Assembly (NCBI GenBank): GCA_002300355.1
Contig: NSGV01000002.1
Span: 1,054,001-1,118,000, forward strand
Source: Streptomyces sp. TLI_235
Lineage (GTDB): Bacteria > Actinomycetota > Actinomycetes > Streptomycetales > Streptomycetaceae
Reading direction: 5' to 3'
Length of the DNA stretch: 64,000 nt
The notes beneath the pieces were generated by a model that searched no databases, was not told the origin of the DNA, and saw only the letters and a program-made list of their open reading frames with translations. Shown piece after piece: positions 8,599-17,347 of the stretch. A program made the position numbers and the translations under genes. Position 1 is the stretch's first letter. Every line of letters starts with the position of its first letter.

Positions 8599-8626
8599 GG
8601 GGGGCGGGGGGCGGGGCCGGGCGGGG
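8599..8626 (+). other. Guanine-tract cluster (potential G-quadruplex)
   Basis: Five G tracts of 6, 6, 4, 3 and 4 bases follow each other with 1-2-nt loops, a few bases beyond the DsbA-like stop codon. On paper this satisfies the G3+N1-7 quadruplex rule. It lies in the gap between the DsbA-like gene and the permease start; any role is inference. Confidence 0.4.
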
Positions 8627-8631
8627 ACGGC

Positions 8632-9273
8632 TCAGCGGTGTTCGACGAGGGTGTCCATGGCGTCCGGCATCCGCTCGACGCCGCCGGCGCCGGTGGGCGA
8701 GGTACGGCCGGTGCCGACCAGGACGGTGGGGACCTCGGTGATGCGGTTGCGGGCCCTCTGCTCGGGGGCGTCGGCGACCAGCCGGTCGACCTCCGCGGAG
8801 CGCCAGGCGGCCCGGAAGGCCGCGGTGTCGAGGCCCTGGGCGAGCGCCCAGGCGGCGGCGCCGGACTCGGTGGTGAGGTCGGTGTGCCGCTCGCGGACGG
8901 CCCGGAAGACCTCGGCCTGCAGCCGGTCGACGGCGCCGAGCCGCTCCAGCGTGTAGTAGAGCCGGGCGTGGCCGAGCTGGCGCTGCTCGTCGGGGCCGCC
9001 GCGCCAGACGGCGGGGACGCGGCGCAGCACCACGTCGTCGCGGTGCCGGGCGGCCCAGCTCTCCAGCGGCTTCTCGAACTGGGCGCAGTGCTTGCAGCCG
9101 TACCAGAAGAACTCGACGGCCTCCTGGCGCTGGGCGGCGGTGCGCTGCGGGTGGCCGGGGTGCGGGGCGTGCGCGCCCTCGCGCGGGGTGTCCGGGGCGG
9201 CGGCCGCGGCGGTGCCAGGGGCGACAGCGGCGGTGGCGGCGAGCAGGGCGGTGGCGGTGCGCAGCAGCTTCAC
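8632..9273 (-). CDS. Secreted DsbA-like thiol:disulfide oxidoreductase
   Basis: A 213-residue protein with an N-terminal signal peptide (residues 1 to about 25: Lys/Arg start, Leu/Ala core, AAAAAP end). A thioredoxin-fold domain contains the active-site CKHC (Cys60-Cys63) in EFFWYGCKHCAQF and the cis-proline loop TEVPTVLV. Family knowledge indicates that it would introduce or shuffle disulfides in exported proteins. The GTG at 9273 immediately precedes the signal peptide. It lies between the ABC export operon and a slipin gene on the same strand, with gaps of over 100 bp, so it is probably transcribed separately. Confidence 0.87.
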   Translation of the reverse strand: MKLLRTATALLAATAAVAPGTAAAAAPDTPREGAHAPHPGHPQRTAAQRQEAVEFFWYGCKHCAQFEKPLESWAARHRDDVVLRRVPAVWRGGPDEQRQLGHARLYYTLERLGAVDRLQAEVFRAVRERHTDLTTESGAAAWALAQGLDTAAFRAAWRSAEVDRLVADAPEQRARNRITEVPTVLVGTGRTSPTGAGGVERMPDAMDTLVEHR

Positions 9274-9391
9274 GGGCGCCAGCCTGGCAGTGACGGAGTG
9301 TCAGGTGCCAGCGGACGGCGGGCCGGTGCGGGTGGATTCGCCCGATCGGCCGATCGGTCGACCGCGTGGCCGACCGATCGGACGCGGCCGG

Positions 9392-10303
9392 TCAGGTCTC
9401 GGGGGCGTGCTCGGGCTTGGTCAGGGCGGCGCGGTCGGGTGCGGCGGCCGGCCGGGGCAGCACGGGCGGGTCGGCGGGCTCCTCCGCGGGGGCCTCGACG
9501 GCGGGGGCCGGGGCGGGCACGGTTGCGGTGGGGGCCGGGGCGGTTGCGGCGGCGGCCTTGGCGGCGCCGGCGTCGAAGAAGCGCAGCAGCTCGACCGGGA
9601 AGGGCAGCACCAGGGTGGAGTTCTTCTCGGCGGCGACCTCGACGACGGTCTGCAGCAGGCGCAGTTGCAGGGCGGCCGGGGTGGCGTCCATGACGCTCGC
9701 GGCCTCGGCGAGCTTGGCGGCGGCCTGGAACTCGCCGTCGGCGGTGATGATGCGGGCGCGACGCTCGCGGTCGGCCTCGGCCTGGCGGGCCATCGAGCGC
9801 TTCATCGAGTCGGGCAGCGCGACGTCCTTGATCTCGACCCGGTCGATGTGCACGCCCCAGCCGACGGCGGGGCTCTCCAGCAGGAGTTCGAGGCCGCGGT
9901 GCAGGTTCTCCCGCCCGGAGAGCAGGTCGTCGAGCTCGCTCTTGCCGATGATCGAGCGCAGCGAGGTCTGGGCGACCTGGGACATCGCGAACATGTAGTT
10001 CTGCACGTCGACGGTGGCCCGGATCGGCTCGATCACCCGGAAGTAGACGACGGCGTCGACCCGGACGGAGACGTTGTCCCGGGTGATGCCCTCCTGGGCG
10101 GGCACCGGCATGGTGATGACCTGGACGTTGACCTTGCGCATCCGGTCGACCAGCGGGATCAGCAGGGTCGGGCCGGGGCCGCGGACCTGCCCTCGGACCT
10201 GGCCGAGCCGGAACACCACGCCGCGCTCGTACTGCTGGACGATGCGGACCCCGGTGAGCAGCCAGAGCAGGCCGAGTCCGACGATGATCGCGAGTACTGC
10301 CAT
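9392..10303 (-). CDS. Slipin / SPFH (band 7) membrane protein
   Basis: A 303-residue stomatin-like protein. A single N-terminal membrane segment (1 to about 20) is followed by QQYERGVVFRLGQV and the SPFH/PHB domain, with VDVQNYMFAMSQVAQTSLR and QAEADRERRARI near its end. The final 60 residues are Ala/Pro-rich. Slipins form membrane-bound oligomers and often pair with NfeD; no NfeD gene is present here. The ATG at 10303 has a strong GGGGGAAGG ribosome-binding site. Confidence 0.88.
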   Translation of the reverse strand: MAVLAIIVGLGLLWLLTGVRIVQQYERGVVFRLGQVRGQVRGPGPTLLIPLVDRMRKVNVQVITMPVPAQEGITRDNVSVRVDAVVYFRVIEPIRATVDVQNYMFAMSQVAQTSLRSIIGKSELDDLLSGRENLHRGLELLLESPAVGWGVHIDRVEIKDVALPDSMKRSMARQAEADRERRARIITADGEFQAAAKLAEAASVMDATPAALQLRLLQTVVEVAAEKNSTLVLPFPVELLRFFDAGAAKAAAATAPAPTATVPAPAPAVEAPAEEPADPPVLPRPAAAPDRAALTKPEHAPET

Positions 10304-10435
10304 CGCGCACCTTCCCCCGTCGCGGCGCAGCCGGGCCGGGTCCGGGGTGGCCCTGTCGCGCGGGTGCGAGCCGCGCAGGCCAGTATGCGCGCACGGGTGG
10401 GCGGTTCGCAGGCGGGGGGCGGATCCGGCGGTGCG

Positions 10436-11533
10436 TCAGTTCCGGGGGCGGATCCGGGCGGTCTCGGCGAGGAGTTGCTGCCAGGCGTCGGTGACGACGG
10501 CGAGGTCGAACCGGTCGAGAGCGTGCCGGCGGGCGGCGGCGCCGAGTGCGCCGTGGGCGTCGGCGAGCAGTCTGTCGACGGCGCCGGCGAGGGCGGTGGC
10601 GTCGCCGGGCGGGACGAGGGTGCCGGTGATGCCGTCGAGGACGATGTCGCGGACCCAGCCGACGTCGGTGGCGACGGCGGGCAGGCCGGCGAGGGCGGCC
10701 TCGACCAGGACGCCGGGCACGCCCTCGCTGTCGCTGGTGAGCAGCAGGGCGTCGGCGGCCCGGTAGAGCGGGGCGGGATCGGCGAGGGTGCCGAGGAAGC
10801 GGGCCCGGGCGGTGGTGTCGCGGGCGGCGGTGGCGGCGCGCAGCGGGCCGTCGCCGGCGAGCGCGAGGTGGACGCCGGGCAGCAGGGCGAGGGCGTCGAT
10901 CGCCAGGTCGGGGCGTTTCTCGGCGGCGAGGGCGCCGACCCAGGCGAGCAGCGGGCCGTCGGCGGGCAGGCCGAGGGCGGCGCGGGCGGCCTGCCGGTCG
11001 GCCTCGTCGGCGGCTGGCGGGTAGCGGTCGGCGGAGCGGCCGTTGGGGATGGTGCGGACGGTGCGGGCGGGCAGCCGGTAGTGGTCGAGCAGGACCTCGC
11101 GGGCGCCGTCGGAGATGGCGGCGACGGCGGCGGCGCGGCGCAGCAGCAGGCCGGTGCGCAGCCGGCGGGCCGGGGAGGCCGTCCAGTGCCGGGGGTCGCC
11201 GATGTTGACGTAGACGAAGGGGGTGCGGCTGCCGAGCAGGGCGGCGGCGCAGGCCGGCAGGGTGGAGGAGCCGTGTGCGACGACGACGTCGGCGCGGCGG
11301 GCGGCGGCGCGCAGGGCCCGCAGGGTGGCCGGGTGGTAGCGGGTCGGGCCGAGCGGGCGGGCGTCCTCGGTGCCGGGGGCGTCGGGGTGCGGCCGGAGGG
11401 AGCGGAGCTCGGAGCGGTGGCCTCGGCGGAGGAGTTCGGCGTGCAGGTCGCGGGCGAGGTTCTGGGCTCCGCGCCGCCGCGGGTCGGTGACCAGGTGCAG
11501 GACGGCGGGGTGCGCGGGCTCGGCGGCTGGCAT
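10436..11533 (-). CDS. GT4 family glycosyltransferase
   Basis: A 365-residue GT-B enzyme. The N-terminal domain starts LHLVTDPRRRGAQNLA. The C-terminal nucleotide-sugar domain has WVGALAAEKRPD, LAGDGPL, and the diagnostic SEGVPGVLVEAALAGLPAVAT, with the two glutamates of the EX7E motif. The ATG at 11533 follows an AGGG site. It is divergent from another GT4 gene at 11742 with a shared 208-bp promoter region. A role in building the surface polysaccharide is inferred from context. Confidence 0.87.
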   Translation of the reverse strand: MPAAEPAHPAVLHLVTDPRRRGAQNLARDLHAELLRRGHRSELRSLRPHPDAPGTEDARPLGPTRYHPATLRALRAAARRADVVVAHGSSTLPACAAALLGSRTPFVYVNIGDPRHWTASPARRLRTGLLLRRAAAVAAISDGAREVLLDHYRLPARTVRTIPNGRSADRYPPAADEADRQAARAALGLPADGPLLAWVGALAAEKRPDLAIDALALLPGVHLALAGDGPLRAATAARDTTARARFLGTLADPAPLYRAADALLLTSDSEGVPGVLVEAALAGLPAVATDVGWVRDIVLDGITGTLVPPGDATALAGAVDRLLADAHGALGAAARRHALDRFDLAVVTDAWQQLLAETARIRPRN

Positions 11534-11741
11534 GTGCCGACCCTGGCACAGCGCCGCGGCCGTTCGCAGCCGGCTGGCGGGATCGGGCGGGCGCCGCGGT
11601 GGGGTGCGCGCGGCCGGCCCCGCGGGCCCCTCCTGGCGGAATTCCTGGCGGAGCCGGGCCGGGGCTGGGATGCTGAGCGCCAGTCAGGGCGCGGAACGGA
11701 CGGGAGACCGGTCGCGCCGGGGTTCCCGGGGGGTCGCTGCT

Positions 11742-12893
11742 GTGCATGTGCTCTATGTGATCGACAGCCTGCACCGGTTCGGCGGTGCCGAGCAGGGGCT
11801 GGCGGCGATGGCCCCGCACCTGGTGCGGTCGGGGGTACGGCTGGACGTCGCGTACCTCAAGGAGTCCCCGGACGGCTTCCAGCCGGAGCTGGTGGCGGCG
11901 GGCGCGCGGGTGTTCGGAGTGCACGGCTCGGGCCGGGCCGGGCGGGCGGCGGCGCTGCGCCGGCTGGTCCGCGAGCACCGGCCGGACCTGGTGCACACCA
12001 CGCTGTACGAGTCGGACGTGCTGGGCCGGGCGGCGGGGCTGGCGGCGGGCACGCCGGTGGTGTCGAGCCTGGTCAACTCCTCGTACGGGCCGGAGCACGT
12101 GCACGCACGCGGACTGTCGCCGTGGAAGGTGCGGGCGGCGCAGGCGGTGGACGCGGCGACCGCCCAGGGCACCCGGCGGTTCCACGCGCTGACCCGGCAC
12201 GTCGCCTCGTCGATGGCGCGACGGCTGCGGATCTCCCCGGACCGGATCGACGTGGTGCCGCGCGGCCGCGACCCGCAGCTGCTGGGCTCGGTGACGCCGG
12301 AGCGGCGGGCCGCGGTGCGGGCCGCGCTGGGGCTGTCGCAGGACACCCCGGTGGTGCTGGCGGCGGCCCGGCAGCAGTACCAGAAGGGGCTGGACGTGCT
12401 GGTGGAGGCGTTCGCCGGGGTGCGCCGGCAGCTGCCGGAGGCGGTGCTGCTGCTGGCGGGAAGCCCGGGCGCCGAGACGGCGCGGCTGGAGGAGCTGGCG
12501 GCCCGGGCGGGGCAGGTGCGCTTCCTCGGCCCACGCGGCGACGTGTACGACCTGATGGCGGCCTCCGACGCGTTCGCGGTGCCCTCCCGCTGGGAGGGGC
12601 TGGGCAGTGCGGCGATGGAGGCGATGGGCGTCGGGGTGCCGCTGGTGTGCGCGGACGTGCCGGCGCTGCGGGAGACCGTCGGCTCGCAGGACTACGCGCT
12701 GCTGGTGCCGCCGGAGCGGCCGGCCGAGCTGGCGGCGGCGCTGGTCTCGGCGCTGGACGACCGGGCGGCGGCCCGGGTGCGGGTGAAGGCCGCGCGGGCG
12801 CGGTTCCTGACGTCCTTCACGCTGGTGCAGGTCTGCGGGCAGATGGTCGGCTTCTACGAGCGCTCGCTGCGCCGGGTGCCGGCCGGCCGGTGA
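11742..12893 (+). CDS. GT4 family glycosyltransferase
   Basis: A 383-residue GT-B glycosyltransferase. It opens HVLYVIDSLHRFGGAEQG, continues through a VVPRGRDP linker and the donor-site segment ARQQYQKGLDVL, and ends with SRWEGLGSAAMEAMGVGVPLV, which carries the EX7E-type motif. The GTG at 11742 places the first beta strand at residue 2, with a G-run ribosome-binding site about 9 nt upstream. It is transcribed away from the GT4 at 10436 and is followed by 470 bp without a gene before the Wzz/kinase operon. Confidence 0.87.
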   Translation: MHVLYVIDSLHRFGGAEQGLAAMAPHLVRSGVRLDVAYLKESPDGFQPELVAAGARVFGVHGSGRAGRAAALRRLVREHRPDLVHTTLYESDVLGRAAGLAAGTPVVSSLVNSSYGPEHVHARGLSPWKVRAAQAVDAATAQGTRRFHALTRHVASSMARRLRISPDRIDVVPRGRDPQLLGSVTPERRAAVRAALGLSQDTPVVLAAARQQYQKGLDVLVEAFAGVRRQLPEAVLLLAGSPGAETARLEELAARAGQVRFLGPRGDVYDLMAASDAFAVPSRWEGLGSAAMEAMGVGVPLVCADVPALRETVGSQDYALLVPPERPAELAAALVSALDDRAAARVRVKAARARFLTSFTLVQVCGQMVGFYERSLRRVPAGR

Positions 12894-13363
12894 GTCAGGG
12901 CGCGTCCTGGGCGAACCCGGCTGCCGCCCCGCGGAGTTGACATGCCACGGAAAGCGGACAAAGCCTCCGGAACCGTTGCAGGCCGCGCGGGAGGGCCGAA
13001 AAGCGGCTGCCGAGAATCGCCAAAGCGCTTGCGCCGCAGGTCCGGGAGGGCAAGCATCGCAGGGGGAAGCGGGCAGCCGGGGGGTACGGCGATCCGTGCG
13101 AGGCATCCGGGCCGGGGCGGCCGGGTGGGCGACGCCGTCTGGGGGCCTGATGTCACAGCGAGTGCCACGATGCGCCGTCCTGCCGGGCGGCGCCCGCCGT
13201 CCGGCCGCGTTACCGGCCGCCACCTGACCGCGTCCGCTCCCGGCCCACAGCCGGGGCCGCCAGACCCAGCCCTGCCGCACCCGACGGCACCGGGTCCCGC
13301 CGAGTGGGCGGGCCGTCCCGGTTCGCCGGGTGCCCGCACCACGATCGCGAGGGGAACCAACCG
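12894..13363. other. 470-bp gap before the Wzz/BY-kinase operon
   Basis: No convincing coding sequence is present; the possible frames translate to Arg/Gly/Pro-rich noise. A TTGACA hexamer stands at 12937-12942 but has no -10-like TAnnnT at 16-19 bp. The stretch 12940-13030 is lower in G+C than its surroundings. This probably holds the promoter and a long leader for the five-gene operon that follows. The only firm signal is the AGGGGA ribosome-binding site about 10 nt before the GTG at 13364. Confidence 0.4.
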
Positions 13364-15157
13364 GTGGAACCGGCAAACCACTTCACCGTCCTGCGGCGTT
13401 ACTGGCGGCTGCTCGTCGGCTGCACCCTCGCCGCGCTGATCATCGGCTTCCTGCTGACGCCGGCGGGCGACGCCGTGGACGACGGCAAGTGGCAGTGCAA
13501 GGTGGCGATCACCCCGGTGGCCGGCGCCGGCGAGTCCGTCCGGGCCGACCAGGTGCTCAGCTACGCGCAGGGCTCCGACGTGACGACGACCGCCGCGAAG
13601 AAGCTCCGCGTCACGGACGTGGCCGCGCTCGCCGCCCGGCGCACCGTCGCGGCCGCCTCCACCCAGATGCTGGTCTTCACCACCACCGGCCCCACCCAGC
13701 AGTCCTGCACCGACCTCGCGGCGGCACTGTCCGAGGCGACGATCAACGGCTACAGCCAGGAGTCGAAGAAGAGCGCCGACGAGTCGATCAAGCGCCTCCA
13801 GGCGCAGGCCGACAGCCAGCAGGAGCAGGTCAACAACCTGCAGCACGCCTTCACCAAGGCCGGCGCGGCCGACCAGCCGAAGCTGCAGCCGCAGCTGACG
13901 GCGGCCCTCAACGCGCTGACCAAGACCCTCACCGACATCAGCACCCTGCAGAACTACAGCCAGACCGACGCCATCCAGCAGTGGGGCAGCATCGACGCCA
14001 AGGAGGCCGGCGGCAGCCTGCTCAGCTCGCCCAGCCGCGGTGTCCGGCTGACCCTGGCGGTGGCGCTCGGCCTCGCGCTCGGCGTCGTCGCCGCGGTGAT
14101 GCTCAGCCGGATGGACACCCGGCTGCGCAGCCGCAACACCACCGAGGAGGCGTTCAACCTGCCGGTGATCGGCGAGATCCCGCAGCTCGGCCGGCGGCTG
14201 CGCCGGCTGCGCGAGCCGCTGGTGGTGGCCCGCCCGTCCGACCCGGCGGCGGAGGCATTCCGCTCGCTGCGCTCCACCCTGCTGCTCACCGGCCCCGAGT
14301 CGCTCTCCGGCCGGACGGGCCCCGAGCGGACCGACCCGTCCGCCCGGGCCCGCACCGGCCCGGCGCCGGTGATCCTGGTGATGTCCGGGCGCAGCGGCGA
14401 CGGCCGCACCACCACGGTGGCGAACCTGGCCGCGGCGCTCGCCGAGACCGGCCGGACGGTGCTGGTACTCGACTGCGACTTCCGGCACCCGCAGACCCAC
14501 CTGCACTTCGGCATCGGCGACGGCCCCGGCATGGCCGAACTCCTCAGCGGAGAGCGGCTGTCCGCGCTGGACGACCTGATCCGGGAGACCGGGACGGAAG
14601 GGGTCCGCCTGATCACCGGCGGCAACACCACCGCCTACCCGGCGGCGCTGGTGCTGCGGGCCGGCGAGGTGCTGCGCCGGGCCCGGCAGCACGCCGACGT
14701 GGTGCTGATCGACACCTCGCCGCTGCTGCACGCCAACGACGCCTACGACCTGGTGCAGCACGCCGACGCGGTGCTGGTGACGGCGCTGGCCGGCAATGTC
14801 ACGCCGGAGCAGGCCGACCGGGTCTCCGAGCTGCTGGCCCGCACCGGCGTCCCGGTGGCCGGTGTCGCGCTGCTCGGCACGATCGGCCCGTCCGGCCGCC
14901 GGCTGAAGCGGGACGGACTGCGCACCGGCGCGCTGCTGGTCGGCCGCACCTCCTCCGCCGCGCGGCCCGAGGAGGGCCGGCCCTCCCCCGCGCCGGCCCG
15001 CGAGGAGGCCCCCCGGCCGGAGCCCGCGGAGCACGGCTCGGCGCCGGCCGCGGTGGCCGAGGAGCACCACCGGGCGGCGCCGAGCTGGGCCCGCCGCCCG
15101 GGCTCCGAGTCGGTCGTCGAGACCACCCTGCAGCTGCGCGAAATCGAGGAGCGGTGA
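13364..15157 (+). CDS. Wzz-type chain-length/BY-kinase-like fusion protein with altered Walker A
   Basis: A 597-residue polysaccharide co-polymerase. Membrane segments at about 17-32 and 227-247 flank an extracytoplasmic domain with a coiled-coil-like stretch (130-200). The cytoplasmic P-loop domain has Walker A at 341-350, Walker A' LVLDCDFRHP (367-376) and Walker B VVLIDTSP (446-453). The Walker A reads SGDGRTT, with Arg348 where active tyrosine kinases have lysine. The C-terminal tail (530-597) is Pro/Glu/Arg-rich and has no tyrosine, so autophosphorylation on a Tyr cluster is not possible there. It starts at GTG 13364 and heads an operon overlapping the next GT4 by 4 bp. It probably controls chain length; kinase activity is doubtful. 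Confidence 0.85.
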   Translation: MEPANHFTVLRRYWRLLVGCTLAALIIGFLLTPAGDAVDDGKWQCKVAITPVAGAGESVRADQVLSYAQGSDVTTTAAKKLRVTDVAALAARRTVAAASTQMLVFTTTGPTQQSCTDLAAALSEATINGYSQESKKSADESIKRLQAQADSQQEQVNNLQHAFTKAGAADQPKLQPQLTAALNALTKTLTDISTLQNYSQTDAIQQWGSIDAKEAGGSLLSSPSRGVRLTLAVALGLALGVVAAVMLSRMDTRLRSRNTTEEAFNLPVIGEIPQLGRRLRRLREPLVVARPSDPAAEAFRSLRSTLLLTGPESLSGRTGPERTDPSARARTGPAPVILVMSGRSGDGRTTTVANLAAALAETGRTVLVLDCDFRHPQTHLHFGIGDGPGMAELLSGERLSALDDLIRETGTEGVRLITGGNTTAYPAALVLRAGEVLRRARQHADVVLIDTSPLLHANDAYDLVQHADAVLVTALAGNVTPEQADRVSELLARTGVPVAGVALLGTIGPSGRRLKRDGLRTGALLVGRTSSAARPEEGRPSPAPAREEAPRPEPAEHGSAPAAVAEEHHRAAPSWARRPGSESVVETTLQLREIEER

Positions 15158-16248
15158 GCGGCCGCCGGCGGGTTCTCTGGCTCGCCAAGGGCCTCGGCCG
15201 GGGCGGCGCCGAGCAACTGCTGCTGAACTGCGCCCGGCACGCCGACGCCGGGCGGTACGAGATCGAGGTCGCGTACGTGCTGCCGTACAAGGACGCGCTC
15301 GTTCCGGCGCTGGAGGCGGCCGGCGTGCGGGTGCACTGCCTGGGCGGTGCACCGGGCGTGCTGTGGCCGCTGCGGCTGCGCCGGCTGCTCGCCGAGCGCC
15401 GATACGACCTGGTGCACTCGCACATGCCGATCCCCGCGGTGGCGGCCCGGCTGGTCGCGTTCGGCCGGCGGGCGCCGCGGCTGGTGCACACCGAGCACAA
15501 CGTCTGGGAGCGGTACCGGACGCCCACCCGCTGGGCGAACGCGCTGACCTACCGGCGCAACGACGCGGTGGTGGCGGTCTCGCACGCGGTGGCGGCCACC
15601 GTCGCCCGGCGCCGCCCGGAGGAGGGCTGGCTCACCGTGGTGCACCACGGGCCGGACCTCGCGGGCGCGCCCGAGGGGCCGGCCGCCCGGTCCGCCGCCC
15701 GCGCCGAACTCGGCCTGCCGCAGGACGCGCCGGTCATCGGCACGGTCGGCAACCTGACGGCCAAGAAGGACCAGGCCACCCTGCTCGACGCGTTCGTCCT
15801 GCTGCGCCGCGAGCACCCGTCGGCGGCGCTGGTGCTGATCGGCGCCGGGCCGCTGGAGGCCGAGCTGCGCGCCCGGGCGGGCGAGGGCGTGGTCTTCGCG
15901 GGTTCCCGGCCGGACGTGCCCGCGCTGCTGCCCGCGCTGGACGTGTTCACCCTGAGCTCCCGCCAGGAGGGCCTGCCGGTCGCCCTGATGGAGGCGATGA
16001 CCAGCGGACTGCCCTCGGTGGTGACCCGGGTCGGCGGCATGCCGGAGGTGCTGGACGACGGCGAACAGGGCCTCCTGGTGCCGCCCGGCGACCCGGCCGC
16101 GCTGGCGGCCGCGCTCGGCCGGCTGACCGCGGACGAGGGGCTGCGCGAGCGCCTCGGCAAGGCCGCCCGGGAGCGGTCCCGGAGCTTCGACACGGCCGGG
16201 GCGCAGCGCGCGATCGAGCAGGTGTACGCCCGGGTGCTGGCCCGCTGA
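15154..16248 (+). CDS. GT4 family glycosyltransferase
   Basis: A 364-residue GT-B enzyme. It begins RVLWLAKGLGRGGAEQLL, has a VHSHMPIPA acceptor-domain motif and a GTVGNLTAKKDQ donor segment, and carries SRQEGLPVALMEAMTSGLPSVV with the EX7E glutamates. The GTG at 15154 shares GTGA with the preceding stop, so it is translationally coupled to the Wzz/kinase-like gene. It is expected to transfer a sugar in assembly of the repeat unit. Confidence 0.88.
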   Translation: MSGRRRVLWLAKGLGRGGAEQLLLNCARHADAGRYEIEVAYVLPYKDALVPALEAAGVRVHCLGGAPGVLWPLRLRRLLAERRYDLVHSHMPIPAVAARLVAFGRRAPRLVHTEHNVWERYRTPTRWANALTYRRNDAVVAVSHAVAATVARRRPEEGWLTVVHHGPDLAGAPEGPAARSAARAELGLPQDAPVIGTVGNLTAKKDQATLLDAFVLLRREHPSAALVLIGAGPLEAELRARAGEGVVFAGSRPDVPALLPALDVFTLSSRQEGLPVALMEAMTSGLPSVVTRVGGMPEVLDDGEQGLLVPPGDPAALAAALGRLTADEGLRERLGKAARERSRSFDTAGAQRAIEQVYARVLAR

Positions 16249-16285
16249 CCGGCGCGGCCGGCGGAGACCGGGCGAGCGAGACGAC

Positions 16286-17347
16286 ATGGAGCCGAAGACC
16301 CAGATGACCGAGTCAAGCGCCGGGCTGACGTACCGTCCGCTGACGGACGCCGACACGCCCGCCGTGCTGGACCTGCTGACCGCCTCGCTGGCGGGCGGCC
16401 CGACCGGCACCCGCAGTGCCGAGTTCTTCGAGTGGAAGCACCGGCGGAACCCGTTCGGTGCGAGCCCGGGGCTGGTCGCCGAGAGCGCGGGCGGCCGGCT
16501 CGCCGGGGTGCGGCTGTTCCTGCGCTGGCAGTGGCAGGCGGGCGGGCGCGCGGTGCCCGCCGTCCGTCCGGTGGACACCGCCACCCATCCGGAGTTCCAG
16601 GGCCGGGGGATCTTCCGCGATCTGACGCTGCGGCTGCTGGAGGAGGTCGCCGGCGACGCCGAGCTGGTCTTCAACACGCCCAACGGCAACAGCCTGCCGG
16701 GCTATCTGAAGATGGGCTGGCGGGAGCTGGGCCGGGTGCCGATCGCCGTCCGGGTGGCCCGGCCGGCCGCGTTCGCCCGCGGTGCGCGGGCGGCGCTCGC
16801 CCGGCGCGGGGGCGGTGCCGCCGGACCGCCGCGCTGCACGCTGCCGACGGCCGCCGAGTGGTTCGCCGGGCCGCGCACCGGCCTGGAGGAGCTGCTGCGC
16901 GAGCGGGCCGCGGCGGACGTCACCGACACCCGGCTGGCGGTCCGCCGCACGCCGGAGTTCCTGCGCTGGCGGTACGGCGAAGCCCCGGGCCTGGACTACC
17001 GGGTGATCACCTGCCGGCGCGGCGGCGAGCTCGCCGGGGTGGCCTTCGGGCGGCCGCGCCGGCGCGGGCCGCTGGCCGAGTTCACGCTCGCCGACGTGAT
17101 CGTCCGACCGGGCGACCGGGGCAGTGCCGCCCGGCTGCTCAAGGAGGCCGCGAGGGCGGGCTGCGACCACGTCGCGGGCCATCTCGCGGCGGGCACCGAG
17201 GCCGCCGCGGCCGCCCGCCGCAGCGGCTACCTGACGGCGCCGCGCACCGGCATGGTGCTGGCCGCCCGGAGCCCCTCCGGGCCGCTCGCGGCGGGGAGCA
17301 CCCCGGCCGAGTGGCGGTTCAACCTGGGCGACCTGGAGGTCTTCTGA
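16286..17347 (+). CDS. GNAT-family N-acetyltransferase
   Basis: A 353-residue GNAT protein. The acetyl-CoA-binding beta4-alpha3 region is TATHPEFQGRGIFRDLT, followed by FNTPNGNSLPGYLKMGW, a combination seen in GNATs encoded in polysaccharide loci. The second half (from about 200) has a related fold with FLRWRYGE, suggesting a two-lobed enzyme. A second in-frame ATG lies six codons downstream. It ends TGATG, overlapping the next start by one base. It may acylate a sugar amine or a lipid-linked intermediate; the substrate is not visible. Confidence 0.82.
   Translation: MEPKTQMTESSAGLTYRPLTDADTPAVLDLLTASLAGGPTGTRSAEFFEWKHRRNPFGASPGLVAESAGGRLAGVRLFLRWQWQAGGRAVPAVRPVDTATHPEFQGRGIFRDLTLRLLEEVAGDAELVFNTPNGNSLPGYLKMGWRELGRVPIAVRVARPAAFARGARAALARRGGGAAGPPRCTLPTAAEWFAGPRTGLEELLRERAAADVTDTRLAVRRTPEFLRWRYGEAPGLDYRVITCRRGGELAGVAFGRPRRRGPLAEFTLADVIVRPGDRGSAARLLKEAARAGCDHVAGHLAAGTEAAAAARRSGYLTAPRTGMVLAARSPSGPLAAGSTPAEWRFNLGDLEVF

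Noticed and set aside
12937..12966. TTGACA promoter candidate before the Wzz operon
   Set aside because: There is no TAnnnT-like -10 at 16-19 bp, so it was not annotated as a promoter.
9270..13376. A very long minus-strand open frame of more than 1,300 codons
   Set aside because: Its translation is Arg/Pro/Ala/His-rich noise and it overlaps genes with clear family motifs on both strands; it is an artefact of high G+C content.
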